DNA of 64,000 bases from Corynebacterium zhongnanshanii. GTDB lineage: Bacteria > Actinomycetota > Actinomycetes > Mycobacteriales > Mycobacteriaceae. The notes below the pieces were generated by a model, which worked only from the letters and a program-made list of their open reading frames with translations, searched no databases and had not been told where the DNA came from. The stretch covers positions 2,046,001 through 2,110,000 of the forward strand of contig NZ_CP061033.1 in assembly GCF_014490575.1 (NCBI RefSeq), read 5' to 3'. A program made the position numbers and the translations under genes. Positions 33,500 to 43,653 of the stretch are shown in pieces (position 1 is the stretch's first letter; the number at the start of each line of letters is the position of its first letter).

Positions 33500-36472
33500 A
33501 TGACATTCCTTAAAAAAAGTATTTCTGTCGCCTCTAAACGCTTTATTAGCCAGTTGACCGATGATCACGCAGGTGAATTTCATGGGCTTTTCCCCCATTA
33601 TTTGCGACCTTTCCTTGAACAGGGAGCTTATTCCCTCGAGGCTTACGCTCGCGACACCGGACGTGAACTGGGCGAGAATATCATCTGCAATGCGCTACGC
33701 TTACTAGCACGCCGCCACAAGGACCTTGCGATCCGCAGTCTCATTACCCATTTCCAGTATCTGCGGGAAACTTCTACACAGAACGACAGCGCGTTCTCTA
33801 CCTCTTCGCAAGATGGAATTCCGTGGGACTATGCGGTGTACAACATAGACATTGAGCAGGGCTCGGCCCGCGACGACCTCTTTAGCCACGTACCTCTTCT
33901 AGATTCCCTGACCGCTACGTGCCAACAGCATTGGTTTGAGTATATCGTTCGCGTCCTAGACTCTGTGCATGCGGACTACTCGGAGCTACAGAAACATTTC
34001 CACGTCGGCGGAAAGCTACACGCCATCGAATTCGGCTTGGGTGATCCTCACCGTGGTGGCATATCCGTCGCGATCTGCCAGTGGGAAATTGGCGACAAGG
34101 TAGTGCTAAAGTTCACCGAACATACCCCGGCCGGTCTTGTGAGAGAGCTGCTTCAATCGCTCGACCCACATCAAGAGTTCTTTGGTCCCGTCCTCCCCTT
34201 TCAATGGAGCCCACCGGAGCGAGAACGCCAGTGGCAGCGCTATGTTGAGCAGGAGCAGTTCACTGCAGACCAGGCACGTGAGTACTTTCGCCGTTACGGT
34301 CGCTGCTCGGCTCTCATTCTCGCACTGGGCGGCAATGACTTTCATCGAGAAAACGTCATCAGCACAGTAGCTGGGCCAACATTCGTCGATACAGAAACGC
34401 TGACGAGTTTACCCTCGGCAACCTCGGAAACATCTGACAATATCTACGAAAAGACTGCCGCATACGAGTCCTACAGCGTTCTACGTACTCTGCTTTTCCC
34501 AGTGCAATTCGCAGGTTCCCCTGTGGCGGAGGAGCTTTCCGCTATTGGGGTCCCCACTAGAGCCGCTCGTTCGATTCAATCCATCACGATCTGTTCCCGC
34601 GGAACTAACGATATTCGGTTTGATGAGTCCGCGGTCACCGTGAAACCAACCAACAACACTGTGTGTGACGGTGCGGGCAATCAGTTCGATCCACGAGCTT
34701 TTCTCCCCAGCATCGTCGAAGGTTTCGCGGAGGCGTTCCTCCATCTGCAGCAGCATCGGGATGTTTTGCCGCAAACGCTCCGCAGCTGCCCTCCTTTTGG
34801 GATCCGCCATGTCCCTCGCCCCACCTGGATATATGCCAAGCTACTCGGAACTTCCACTCACCCCTCCCGTCTGGGCCATGAGGATGCGCGACAGCACACT
34901 CTTGAGCTGTTGCCGAATGTTGATCCCCAGCGCATGGGCGAAGATCTTTCCCGCACCATGCGTTGTGAAGAGATCGCTGCCCTGACACAACTAGATATTC
35001 CGTATTTCTGGATCGCTGCGGAGGGAACGGTATTCGGTCGTGATTCTGCTCGTCCTTTGGGCAGCTTTCCCAAAACCCCGGCCCAGTGTCTACAGCACTG
35101 GTGGGATAAGGTGCTGAATTCTGACGTGAGAATTCACATTCGCCGCATAAAGCTGTCTTTGTCTGCGGTGGGCAATGACCCGTATGAAAAAGCAGATATT
35201 GTCTACCGTCACGAGGATGTGTCTGTTCCTACTCCTTTGCCCGAGCATGTAACGGGTATTCAAAACGGTCAGACGAGCATCAGCTGGCTTACCACACATC
35301 AGATCAGTGGGAAAGTCCAGCTCAACCTCATTTCTCCATCCCTCTATGAGGGCGGGGGCGTACTGTTGAGCTTCTTAAGCGATCGACGCCAACTCGTCGA
35401 CACCACTACGAAATCTCATGTGGTGATGGACGCGCTCCGTGGAGCAATCCTGCATGATATGCCGGAGGCACCAGGTGATCTTCACGACATGCTCTATTCT
35501 GCCTTCGGAGGTATTCCGGGCGAGCTAGCAACGGAGATGGAACTTGCCGCAATTGGGATGACGGGCACCGAAAAGGGCGATCTGCGTTACCCGGAGGAAA
35601 TGCAGGTGCTGCTCACGCAGCTCCCTGATCTCCTAGAACGTTATGAGAACCCAGGATCGCAAGATTATCTCAATGGTCTCAGCGGAACCTTTACTGCAAT
35701 GAATCAATTCCGCGATCTGCTCAACCTCCAGAGTGTAGGAAAGCAATGGGCTGAGCGAACAGGAGAGATCCACACGCACCTCGAAAACGCTCTCTGCTCC
35801 ATGGAAAGCATGAGAGATGAGGCTTTGGGACTCGCGCATGGCCGCAGTGGTCAGGTTCTCGGGATTGTCGAGCTACTGGACCTACTCATGCGGGCAGGCG
35901 TAGAGATCCCCGAAAACTTCTTGAACCGAGCACTGGCGTTGAGCACGAGCCTCCCAGATAGGCTAGCCGAAGATAAGGCCATGATAGATCTATCTGCTGC
36001 CCACTCGTGGTGCAAGGGACGCGCCGGCATGGTGATGGCGCTCAGCCGAGTGATGAGTATTGCGTCGGAATGGGAAAAGAAAACCGCCATCGCAGGACTA
36101 AAAATATCTGGAGGATGGATCGATGACTGGGCAGAGCACAATGCTCGGTTCCTACTGCCGACCGCACAACAATTCTGCCGTAGCGGTGACATTTCTTTCT
36201 GCCATGGAGCTGCGGGGGGAGTGTTGAACTGGCACATCATCGGCGCAGCGACGGGCAGCCAAGCGTCCACGGAACTCGCAGAAACGTACTACACGGAGTT
36301 TCAGAAAGTGGCCGCAACTAACGGTTGGCGTACAGGACTGTACTCTTCGCCCCATGCCGAAGGTTTCTTTGTCGGGAGAGCAGGATGGGACCTAGCCACC
36401 GCAGCATTCGAAGGCCACGCCACCTTTATTCCGCGAATGATCAGTCTCAGCGTAGGAAGGCGGTGCGCATGA
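33500..36472 (+). CDS. lanM: Class II lanthipeptide synthetase LanM (first copy)
   Basis: A 990-residue bifunctional enzyme that phosphorylates and eliminates Ser/Thr in a precursor core, then adds Cys thiols to form lanthionine rings. The N-terminal dehydratase domain has HFHVGGKLHAIEFGLGDPHR and the kinase-like catalytic GGNDFHRENVIS (about residue 276), followed by FVDTETL. The C-terminal LanC-like cyclase domain has zinc ligands in HSWCKGRAG (about 835) and SFCHGAAGG (about 900). The frame is open upstream through lanA2, but the ATG at 33500 gives normal LanM length; its ribosome-binding site is weak. Its TGA overlaps the lanT ATG. Which precursor it modifies cannot be decided from sequence. 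Confidence 0.92.
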   Translation: MTFLKKSISVASKRFISQLTDDHAGEFHGLFPHYLRPFLEQGAYSLEAYARDTGRELGENIICNALRLLARRHKDLAIRSLITHFQYLRETSTQNDSAFSTSSQDGIPWDYAVYNIDIEQGSARDDLFSHVPLLDSLTATCQQHWFEYIVRVLDSVHADYSELQKHFHVGGKLHAIEFGLGDPHRGGISVAICQWEIGDKVVLKFTEHTPAGLVRELLQSLDPHQEFFGPVLPFQWSPPERERQWQRYVEQEQFTADQAREYFRRYGRCSALILALGGNDFHRENVISTVAGPTFVDTETLTSLPSATSETSDNIYEKTAAYESYSVLRTLLFPVQFAGSPVAEELSAIGVPTRAARSIQSITICSRGTNDIRFDESAVTVKPTNNTVCDGAGNQFDPRAFLPSIVEGFAEAFLHLQQHRDVLPQTLRSCPPFGIRHVPRPTWIYAKLLGTSTHPSRLGHEDARQHTLELLPNVDPQRMGEDLSRTMRCEEIAALTQLDIPYFWIAAEGTVFGRDSARPLGSFPKTPAQCLQHWWDKVLNSDVRIHIRRIKLSLSAVGNDPYEKADIVYRHEDVSVPTPLPEHVTGIQNGQTSISWLTTHQISGKVQLNLISPSLYEGGGVLLSFLSDRRQLVDTTTKSHVVMDALRGAILHDMPEAPGDLHDMLYSAFGGIPGELATEMELAAIGMTGTEKGDLRYPEEMQVLLTQLPDLLERYENPGSQDYLNGLSGTFTAMNQFRDLLNLQSVGKQWAERTGEIHTHLENALCSMESMRDEALGLAHGRSGQVLGIVELLDLLMRAGVEIPENFLNRALALSTSLPDRLAEDKAMIDLSAAHSWCKGRAGMVMALSRVMSIASEWEKKTAIAGLKISGGWIDDWAEHNARFLLPTAQQFCRSGDISFCHGAAGGVLNWHIIGAATGSQASTELAETYYTEFQKVAATNGWRTGLYSSPHAEGFFVGRAGWDLATAAFEGHATFIPRMISLSVGRRCA

Positions 36473-38670
36473 CACACGCACCCCAGAGCACTTCAACGTT
36501 CAAGCCGGCACGGCGGAAGCCTCCAGTGATCCTACAGCTCGCGCAAAGCGAATGTGGACTGTGCTCTGCCGCGATGATCCTTGAATATTGGGGTTATCGT
36601 GGCGCCATCTACGAAATGCGACGCAACACCGATCCAGGAAGAGACGGGTTGGGTCTCAAGGATGTTGCATCAATGCTAACTGAGCGCGGCATCAACGTGA
36701 ACTTCGTGCAGGCTAACTTCCAGGGACTGCAACGCGTAAATGAGCCATTCATCGCTTTTTGGAAGGGCTATCACCTAGTGCTGGTGGAGAAGCTCAACGA
36801 ACAGCGAGCGATCATCCTAGACCCAGCTTCTGGCAGGGCGCGGATTTCCGCCGAAGAATTCGAGGAAAGCTTCTCCGGGCACGCCCTGCTCTGCACACCG
36901 ACGAAGCACTTTGCGCCTCAGCGGGAAAGGGGCTACTCCATTCGCACCATCTGGCGTGAGCTAACGACTCGCTCCTATATGGGAAGTGGTGCGAAAATTC
37001 TACTGCTGTCTCTATTGCTGTATGTCTTCACATTGGGAATCCCCATCGTGACCAAGGAATTGGTCGACCGGAAGAATGAGTTGATTGACGGTTACTCAAC
37101 CGTAGCGATCGCATTAGTACTCATATTGCCTTTCGTTATCTATTCGCTCTTCGGGATCCTCCGCACGCGAATCCTGGCGACGATGATTGCGCATGTCGGT
37201 GAAGACCTTATGGGCGGTGTGTTCAAAAAGTTGTTGAGCCTGCCTTATCGATTTTTTGCCTCGCGGCCCAACGGTGAGCTTATGATGCGCCTGAGCAGTG
37301 TCAATCAGTTGCGCGACCTGGTTTCCAACCAAATCACCGCGGTGTTGCTTGACGTCGGCGTAGTGATATTCATCGTGGGATACTTGGTGTTCGCCATTCC
37401 GTGCCTCTCCATCGTCGCTATTGGCCTCAGCGCGATCATGGTGCTACTCACCGTGGGGACGTGGTCACAGGTTCAACGTGTAACTGATGAGGAAATCCGT
37501 GCATTGGGCAAGTCCACGGGTACGCAGATGGAGGCCATTACGGCCATCAGCTCTGTGAAAACCACGGGGATGGCACCGAGTTTCTACACCAGATGGCGCA
37601 AGGATTATCAGGGTGCACTGCACTCCGGGCGGCGCCGCATGCTGGTCCAAGGCACCGTAGCCACGATCATCGGGGCAATCCAGATGTTCGGCCCATTCCT
37701 TGTGCTGGCTGTAGGCATCAAGCTGCTCTTGAAGGGCACGGGAACCTTGGGTGAAGTCGTTGCCGCACAGTCCTTGGCCACGATGCTGCTGGCTTCCGTC
37801 AGCTCACTCAGTTTGGCCATCAGTCAGTTTGTAAAGGCCCAGGTGCAGATCGCACGGCTCATCGACGTCATGACGCACGAGTCCGATAACACTTGGGGAA
37901 GCGAAGTGTGCGAACTGTCCGGCCAGATGACAGTGGACCAGCTGTCCTTTACTTACCCCGGAGCGCAGCTGCCTGCCCTCAGCAATATTAACTTCTCCGT
38001 GAGCCCTGGGGAGAAGGTGGCCGTCGTGGGCAGGACAGGCTCTGGGAAATCCACCCTGGCCAAGGTGCTCGTGGGGCTGTTTCCCCCCTCGACGGGCTCC
38101 ATCACGCTGGATGGTCGACACAGCTCCGAATTGTCAGAAGAATCCTTTCGCAAGGCTGTGGCGTACGTGCCTCAGGACATCCAACTGAGTAATCGGCAGA
38201 TTGCGGAAAACATTGACTTCACCGGGGGTACCCCGGATCTGGAGTTGGTGCGTACCGCCGCTCAGATCGCTCAGATCTCTGGAACGATCGAGTCCATGCC
38301 TTTGGGGTATCACACAGAAATTCAGGAGATGGGCGCGAATATCTCTGGTGGTCAGCGGCAACGCATCGCAATTGCCCGTGCGATCGCTAGGCAACCAAAA
38401 ATGATTGTCCTCGATGAAGCAACCTCTGCTTTGGACAACATGACAGAGAGGAACGTGGCACAATCCCTCGCAGAGCTTAACTCGGCACAGATAGTGATCG
38501 CACACCGGACGTCCACGATCCGATCGGCGGACAGAATCCTGGTTCTCAGGGAAGGTCACCTGGTTCAGGAGGGCACATTCAGCGAATTGATGGCCGAGGA
38601 CGGTGAATTCAGAGAACTGATGAGCAGCACGAAAGATCTCAATGCGACTCGTCAAGAGATGCAACGATGA
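36469..38670 (+). CDS. lanT: Lantibiotic exporter with C39 leader peptidase (LanT)
   Basis: A 733-residue ABC exporter that cuts the leader and exports the mature peptide. The N-terminal C39 papain-like domain has the catalytic Cys in QLAQSECGLCSAAMI (about residues 23-37), His in GYHLVLVEK (about 104) and Asp in ILDPASGR. Six membrane helices follow (about 165-430). The ATPase domain has Walker A GRTGSGKST (about 520), signature SGGQRQRIA and Walker B MIVLDEATSALD. Both precursor leaders end AAG, an acceptable variant of the double-glycine site. The start overlaps the LanM stop, and the stop overlaps a 29-codon ORF. Confidence 0.94.
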   Translation: MTHAPQSTSTFKPARRKPPVILQLAQSECGLCSAAMILEYWGYRGAIYEMRRNTDPGRDGLGLKDVASMLTERGINVNFVQANFQGLQRVNEPFIAFWKGYHLVLVEKLNEQRAIILDPASGRARISAEEFEESFSGHALLCTPTKHFAPQRERGYSIRTIWRELTTRSYMGSGAKILLLSLLLYVFTLGIPIVTKELVDRKNELIDGYSTVAIALVLILPFVIYSLFGILRTRILATMIAHVGEDLMGGVFKKLLSLPYRFFASRPNGELMMRLSSVNQLRDLVSNQITAVLLDVGVVIFIVGYLVFAIPCLSIVAIGLSAIMVLLTVGTWSQVQRVTDEEIRALGKSTGTQMEAITAISSVKTTGMAPSFYTRWRKDYQGALHSGRRRMLVQGTVATIIGAIQMFGPFLVLAVGIKLLLKGTGTLGEVVAAQSLATMLLASVSSLSLAISQFVKAQVQIARLIDVMTHESDNTWGSEVCELSGQMTVDQLSFTYPGAQLPALSNINFSVSPGEKVAVVGRTGSGKSTLAKVLVGLFPPSTGSITLDGRHSSELSEESFRKAVAYVPQDIQLSNRQIAENIDFTGGTPDLELVRTAAQIAQISGTIESMPLGYHTEIQEMGANISGGQRQRIAIARAIARQPKMIVLDEATSALDNMTERNVAQSLAELNSAQIVIAHRTSTIRSADRILVLREGHLVQEGTFSELMAEDGEFRELMSSTKDLNATRQEMQR

Positions 38671-38756
38671 CAGAAAAAGCATGGGGTAGCCGACGTCCCC
38701 ACAAGCTATTAATCACAGTCAACGACACAAAGTATAGAGAAAACGACAGAAAATGA
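38667..38756 (+). CDS. 29-residue ORF coupled to both lanT and lanF
   Basis: Not recognised. The frame starts at an ATG that overlaps the lanT stop as ATGA, and its TGA overlaps the lanF ATG in the same way, so ribosomes could move from lanT through this ORF into lanF. The product starts MTEKAWGSRRPHKLLI and ends NDTKYRENDRK. It is basic, with no membrane segment and no Cys. It could be a real small protein, a translational relay for lanF, or the vestige of a gene lost by deletion. Confidence 0.5.
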   Translation: MTEKAWGSRRPHKLLITVNDTKYRENDRK

Positions 38757-39487
38757 TTGAAGTAAAAAACTTAGAAAAGACCCTCGGTAAGGAGAAGATT
38801 CTGCGAGGAGTGTCCTTTAGCGCTCCCGCAGGTAAAATCACCGGCTTCCTGGGCCCCAACGGATCAGGCAAGACCACCACATTCAAGGTCATGCTCAACC
38901 TCATGAGGCCGGACAACGCTGACGCAACCGTCACATTCGCTGGTGAAAAACTCAGCAGCTTCCCCCTGTCCCTCACTCATGTGGGAACATCCATGGACAT
39001 CAACGCCATGGACAAGCACCGCAAGGGGATCGATCACCTCCGTTCTCTCGCACCGCTTGCCCAATGCTCTGAGGCTCGGGTTAATGAACTCATGGAAGAG
39101 TTCGGCCTAGGACACGCGAAAAACAAACGTTCCGGTTCATATTCCATGGGCATGAAGCAGCGCCTTTCACTAGCCACTGCCCTGCTGGGTGACCCAGATT
39201 TCCTCGTTCTCGACGAACCCACCAATGGTCTAGATCCCGAGGGCATCGCGTGGATTCGCAATTACCTTCGCGCGCTCGCTGGCCACGGCAAGACAGTGGT
39301 GATCTCCTCGCACCTGCTCAACGAGGCGCAAAAGTTCATCGACTATGTAGTAATCATTAAACAGGGAAGAATCGCTTATGAGGGAGACATCTCGCAGTTG
39401 CATGCACTCTGCGAACAGCGCACCGGCAGAAAAGTGACTGACTTGGAAGAAGCTTACCGGGTCGTCACGGCTAAGGAGGAGAACTAA
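38753..39487 (+). CDS. lanF: Lantibiotic immunity ABC transporter ATPase (LanF)
   Basis: A 244-residue ATPase expected to power removal of the lantibiotic from the producer membrane. Walker A is GPNGSGKTTT (about residue 33), the signature region is SYSMGMKQRLSLA, and Walker B is FLVLDEPTNGLDPEG, followed by the switch His in ISSHLL. The order ATPase then a single six-helix permease matches LanFE-type immunity pumps. It is coupled upstream through the 29-codon ORF and followed 3 bp later by the permease gene. Confidence 0.85.
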   Translation: MIEVKNLEKTLGKEKILRGVSFSAPAGKITGFLGPNGSGKTTTFKVMLNLMRPDNADATVTFAGEKLSSFPLSLTHVGTSMDINAMDKHRKGIDHLRSLAPLAQCSEARVNELMEEFGLGHAKNKRSGSYSMGMKQRLSLATALLGDPDFLVLDEPTNGLDPEGIAWIRNYLRALAGHGKTVVISSHLLNEAQKFIDYVVIIKQGRIAYEGDISQLHALCEQRTGRKVTDLEEAYRVVTAKEEN

Positions 39488-39489
39488 AC

Positions 39490-40263
39490 GTGTTGGGACC
39501 ACAACTGATATCCGAGTGGAAGAAGGCCACAACCAGCATCACATGGTGGGCCGTAGGCGCTCTCATTGTCACGGCTAACGTCCTGGTCACGAGCTTCTTC
39601 ACCTTTGTGGGGCTTAACGTGGAGCGCTCACCCATCGATGCGACCGCCCCAGATTCCGTGCGTATGTTTCTCACGGTTGGCGTAGCATTTACCTTCATTT
39701 TGCCTCTCATTTTGGGTATGCTCATTGTCAATCTCGAGTTTTATAACAACACCATCATTTATTCCTTCCTGGGGAATCAACGCCGCGGTAGTCTCTATCT
39801 AGCCAAGCTCGTGACCTGCGCGGTGTCGGCCATGTTGTTCTCTGTCCTATTTGCCCTAATGTCCTTGGCAGTTGTTGCAGGGCTGCTGTCCAGTTCATCG
39901 AAACCTGCAACCGTCTTCACAGGGCAAACGTGGGGTACGCTGCTGAGCATCGTGGTGATCAGCACCCTTTTAGGGGTCATTGGAGGTGCCTTAGGCGCCT
40001 TGGTAACTAAGCCGATGTTGGCTATTGTTCTCATTATTTTGTGGAGCCAGGTTATTGAGCCAATTCTTCGGATCGCCTCCCCTACCAAGGCACAGGGGTA
40101 TCTTCCTTCCTCCTTAATCGACGCTAGCCTAGGCGGTGGTTTCCTAGGACAGATGTTCAACAGTGAGCAATTATCACAGCCACTAGCGTTAGGTATTCTT
40201 GCCGCGGTGACCGTGGTTCTCGGCATTCTCGGTGGTGTGAAGTATGCGCACCAAGAGGTATAA
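39490..40263 (+). CDS. lanE: Lantibiotic immunity ABC transporter permease (LanE/G-like)
   Basis: A 257-residue membrane protein with six hydrophobic segments: about residues 17-40, 57-80, 103-130, 147-170, 173-192 and 230-250. It is probably the partner of the preceding ATPase. The GTG at 39490 has AAGGAGGAG upstream. The fold pattern is that of ABC-2/LanE-type permeases. Only one permease gene is present, so the pump would be LanF2E2. It lies between the ATPase gene and the second LanM gene, with 5 bp to the next start. Confidence 0.8.
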   Translation: MLGPQLISEWKKATTSITWWAVGALIVTANVLVTSFFTFVGLNVERSPIDATAPDSVRMFLTVGVAFTFILPLILGMLIVNLEFYNNTIIYSFLGNQRRGSLYLAKLVTCAVSAMLFSVLFALMSLAVVAGLLSSSSKPATVFTGQTWGTLLSIVVISTLLGVIGGALGALVTKPMLAIVLIILWSQVIEPILRIASPTKAQGYLPSSLIDASLGGGFLGQMFNSEQLSQPLALGILAAVTVVLGILGGVKYAHQEV

Positions 40264-40268
40264 GTCCG

Positions 40269-43200
40269 GTGCAGAAGCAAAAGGAGCCGATCGACACCGC
40301 CATTGCCACGTTTCTGCCAGAGCTGCAGAACGAAACGAAGCGACAAACTGTGCGGGAGCTTATTGAGGAATTTGCTGAGTGTACGCCGTGGTACCGCTAC
40401 CAGTACACGCAATCGACTAACGCTACGTCACTTGAGCAGGATCGCAGAGATCCTCAAGTACAGCCGTCATTAGCGGATTTGATGCGCGCCATCCGCAACA
40501 TGAACATTTCTGAGCATCCCTCGCAGGACGATCCTCGCTTTATCGAGTGGTTCTTAGAGCTGACGCGGTCGTGGACAGCGCTCCTCAATAGCCCTTGGCA
40601 AGCGGCACTGCGATTTCCCCCTTCCCAGCGGTTGACGCACAGCATTGAAATGGACTTGCTACAGGTCATCGAGACTCAGCTCTTTCGCTGCGTGGCGGAT
40701 AGTCTTGAGAAGCGCCGGATGGCCGGAGACCTATCCGGCGTGTCCAGCGCCGAGCGTTTTGATGATTTCTATCGGTGGTTGAGCTCCGCCGAGGGATGCG
40801 AACACTTTGAGGAAAATTACGGTGGTCAGGTTGTTCAAGCTTTCCATCAACTGCGATTCCGCTGTGATGCTTGGTGTGAACTGCTTGTTCGTCTGAATAT
40901 AGATCTCGACCAAATAAATGCGCACTTTTTCGCTGGCGTGGACCTTCGTTCGTTATTACCACAGCTACAGGTTCAGATGGGCGCCGGAGATTCACACTGT
41001 CGTGGCCGAGCCGTTGCGATCGTGAACCTCGGCGATCATCGTTTTGTGTATAAGCCGCGTGATTTGAGTGTTGACCAGTCACTCAAGTTCTTTTTTGATG
41101 AACTGCGCGAGTGGACAGGCATCCAGGTATCGGTTCCTTCGGTTATCGTCGCGCGGGGTTACGGCTGGGCGGAATTTGTTACTGGCGCTAGTGGAGATGT
41201 GGATTTTCAGCACTATGGGCGGGCTCTAGGTTTCCTCGCGAGCATAGAGTTTCTCGCCGGGGGCATTGATTTCCACTACGAGAACGTTGTGGGCACCGCT
41301 GACTCTGGAGTATCTATTATTGACGCAGAAACTTGCGTCGGTGCCAGCCCGGTGAATAAAAAAACCTATGCCTCAGGATCGGGCTCCATGGTGGGAGCAC
41401 AGAAAGTCTTCCATTCTGTCATCAGCACCGGATTGCTGCCACTTCCCCAGGTTGTTCCGGGCCGTATCGGCATCATTGATGTTGGCGCAACAGGTATCAC
41501 GGAGGGGGAGACCACGTCTCCCTTTAAGTCTTTGCTTGCCAAGAACCCTGGCTCCGATCTGATGCATATCGCTTTTGAGAATCTCCCGTATCGTTCAGAG
41601 AACAGCAATCCTCAGCCACGGACCACGGTGGCGGGTGTCGTGGAATTCCGTGACCAGATCGTCGGAGGAGTGCGGGAAGGACTAGAGTTCGCAAAGGCTA
41701 ATAAGGAAGAACTCTGTGGCTTGTTCGAGCGCGCATTTTCGGGACAGAGTTTCCGCTTCATCAACACCCCCACGCAGACCTACAGCCAACTTTTGCGGAT
41801 GGTTACCAGTCCTGGGGTGGTAAATGATCCAGTGGCGCATGTTGCAGTCCTGAGCCGCTGCGAGATGTTTAGTGACCGAGAAAAATCCGCCGCAGCCTTC
41901 GAGGTTGAACAGATGCTCGACGGGGACGTCCCATATTTTCAGATCTCCTTTGGAGATAATTGCCTCTACGGGATGGAAGGAGAGCCCCTCATCGACGGCT
42001 TTTTCGAAGGCTCTCCCAAGGAAACCATCTTTCGCCGTATTCACGAGCTAGATGACGAATCGATCAACGAGCAAGTGGATCTATGCATGGCTGCTTTCGC
42101 TCGATCCCTGCCAGTTGGGGCAGAAGGAACTCCCGCGTTGGGCGAGGCTCCAGAGTGTTCCGTGGATGTGGACGTCGCTTTACAAACAGGAGCCGAGCTT
42201 ATTCTCGCCCGTGGCTGCCGCTCTGACAACGACCGCCAACCCAGCACATTCTGGGGTCCACAGATCTCCGTGGAGGATTCCACTCAGTGGACACTGGGAA
42301 CGGCAGGATACGACCTCTACGGAGGAAGTCCCGGGGTTGCCCTCGCACTTTCGGCGTCTGAGCGTCGATTGCGCACCGGAAAATATGGTGAGTTTGCAGA
42401 GACAGTCTTTGGCCCTATCTCTCATCAAATCCTTGATGACCTTATCAACGATGGAACCTATGGCATCGGTGGTTACATGGGAGTTGCCGGAACTCTGTGG
42501 GCAGCCGTCTGGGACAGGCGCCTGCGAGGCCTTAATTACGGCGATATTGCCGTAGAGAGCCTGAATAAACTCAGCCAGAATATAGAGGGAAAGACTTCTG
42601 CCGATTTCGTGGTGGGTCAATCTGGTGCCCTCGCCGTCGCAGTAAATCTCGCACGGATGTGCTCAGATATTGGCATTGATGTCTCCGGAATCATGGAGAC
42701 AATCGTTTCCTACAGTCTGCCGGTCTTGGAAAAAGACTTCCGAGAAGGTTGGATAGGAACGAGTGAGTCCACTCCCTACTCAGGATTCGCCCACGGCCTC
42801 GCGGGCAGCATGGCCAGTATCGCCGCCGCCACAACAGTTCTTTCTCCTCAGTCCTCACTGAAGGCACAAGCAGAGAAAGTCGTTCAGGAAATGATCGATG
42901 CCCTGGAGGGTGTGGTAGACAACACGGGGGCAGTTACGCGTTCGAAGACCGATCAAAGAAAAGACGCGGCATGGTGCCACGGTTCCCCTGGAGTCCTTCT
43001 AGGCTTCACGATCGCTTGGGAAAATGGATTTCGAACAGACCCGGAGGTTCTCCACAATCTAGCCCAATATGTCCGTCGGCGTGGCGTCGGTAATAATTCA
43101 ACGGTATGCCATGGAGACCTAGGGTCACTGCGTGTTCTGAAGCGGTACGCAGAGTTAGTGGACGATGAGGCACTGGCGGCGTCGATACACAAAGAGATCG

Positions 43201-43361
43201 TGAACCGCTCAAAATACATCGCAGTAAGGAAAAGGACTGATTACCAGGACAAATATTCCTCCACGGACTCCCTCATGCTCGGACGAGCGGGGGCCATCCT
43301 CACGCTACTCCACGAGCTCGATCCACGAGAATACCCGGACGTCACAAGCCTAGGAATATAA
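40269..43361 (+). CDS. lanM: Class II lanthipeptide synthetase LanM (second copy)
   Basis: A 1030-residue LanM from a GTG start. The dehydratase domain has the activation and catalytic segments [18 protein letters not shown] and [12 protein letters not shown] (about residue 331), followed by IIDAETCVG. The cyclase domain has the zinc ligands in AAWCHGSPG (about 901) and TVCHGDLGS (about 946), and [15 protein letters not shown] is also typical. By eye it differs clearly from the first LanM, with only motif-level similarity. That fits the rule that each two-peptide lantibiotic precursor has its own LanM. It is the last gene of the operon. Confidence 0.92.
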   Translation: MQKQKEPIDTAIATFLPELQNETKRQTVRELIEEFAECTPWYRYQYTQSTNATSLEQDRRDPQVQPSLADLMRAIRNMNISEHPSQDDPRFIEWFLELTRSWTALLNSPWQAALRFPPSQRLTHSIEMDLLQVIETQLFRCVADSLEKRRMAGDLSGVSSAERFDDFYRWLSSAEGCEHFEENYGGQVVQAFHQLRFRCDAWCELLVRLNIDLDQINAHFFAGVDLRSLLPQLQVQMGAGDSHCRGRAVAIVNLGDHRFVYKPRDLSVDQSLKFFFDELREWTGIQVSVPSVIVARGYGWAEFVTGASGDVDFQHYGRALGFLASIEFLAGGIDFHYENVVGTADSGVSIIDAETCVGASPVNKKTYASGSGSMVGAQKVFHSVISTGLLPLPQVVPGRIGIIDVGATGITEGETTSPFKSLLAKNPGSDLMHIAFENLPYRSENSNPQPRTTVAGVVEFRDQIVGGVREGLEFAKANKEELCGLFERAFSGQSFRFINTPTQTYSQLLRMVTSPGVVNDPVAHVAVLSRCEMFSDREKSAAAFEVEQMLDGDVPYFQISFGDNCLYGMEGEPLIDGFFEGSPKETIFRRIHELDDESINEQVDLCMAAFARSLPVGAEGTPALGEAPECSVDVDVALQTGAELILARGCRSDNDRQPSTFWGPQISVEDSTQWTLGTAGYDLYGGSPGVALALSASERRLRTGKYGEFAETVFGPISHQILDDLINDGTYGIGGYMGVAGTLWAAVWDRRLRGLNYGDIAVESLNKLSQNIEGKTSADFVVGQSGALAVAVNLARMCSDIGIDVSGIMETIVSYSLPVLEKDFREGWIGTSESTPYSGFAHGLAGSMASIAAATTVLSPQSSLKAQAEKVVQEMIDALEGVVDNTGAVTRSKTDQRKDAAWCHGSPGVLLGFTIAWENGFRTDPEVLHNLAQYVRRRGVGNNSTVCHGDLGSLRVLKRYAELVDDEALAASIHKEIVNRSKYIAVRKRTDYQDKYSSTDSLMLGRAGAILTLLHELDPREYPDVTSLGI

Positions 43362-43619
43362 AGACAAACGCCTTGCATCACATTGCGATTCACGCAGGCG
43401 GCGAAGTTGCGAAGCAATTATCGTCAGAACCAACAAGGGAGCCGCCGTCATCATCACGGCAAACAACAATGACCCACTCAATACCCGCATCTTCGACCCA
43501 GTGACTCGTGAGCTTCGCGAGAAGAAGTTCGTGAAGATCCGCGTCCCCGGGGGTGCTTCTGCAACCATAAGGAGCGAATACCACCGGTCAACACGCGAAA
43601 GATTCACCTCTAAAATCAT
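43350..43619 (-). CDS. Doubtful small membrane protein (89 aa)
   Basis: Not recognised. A minus-strand frame with one good hydrophobic segment (about residues 48-68) followed by basic [15 protein letters not shown] lies just upstream of an ATG at 43619 and a GTG at 43622. The opposite strand also has an open frame with natural-looking composition but no start codon, so the coding strand is uncertain. It overlaps the end of the second LanM gene by 12 bp. Confidence 0.25.
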   Translation of the reverse strand: MILEVNLSRVDRWYSLLMVAEAPPGTRIFTNFFSRSSRVTGSKMRVLSGSLLFAVMMTAAPLLVLTIIASQLRRLRESQCDARRLSLYS

Positions 43620-43653
43620 CACACTTCCCCACCGTTGACGTTATAGTCGCCGT

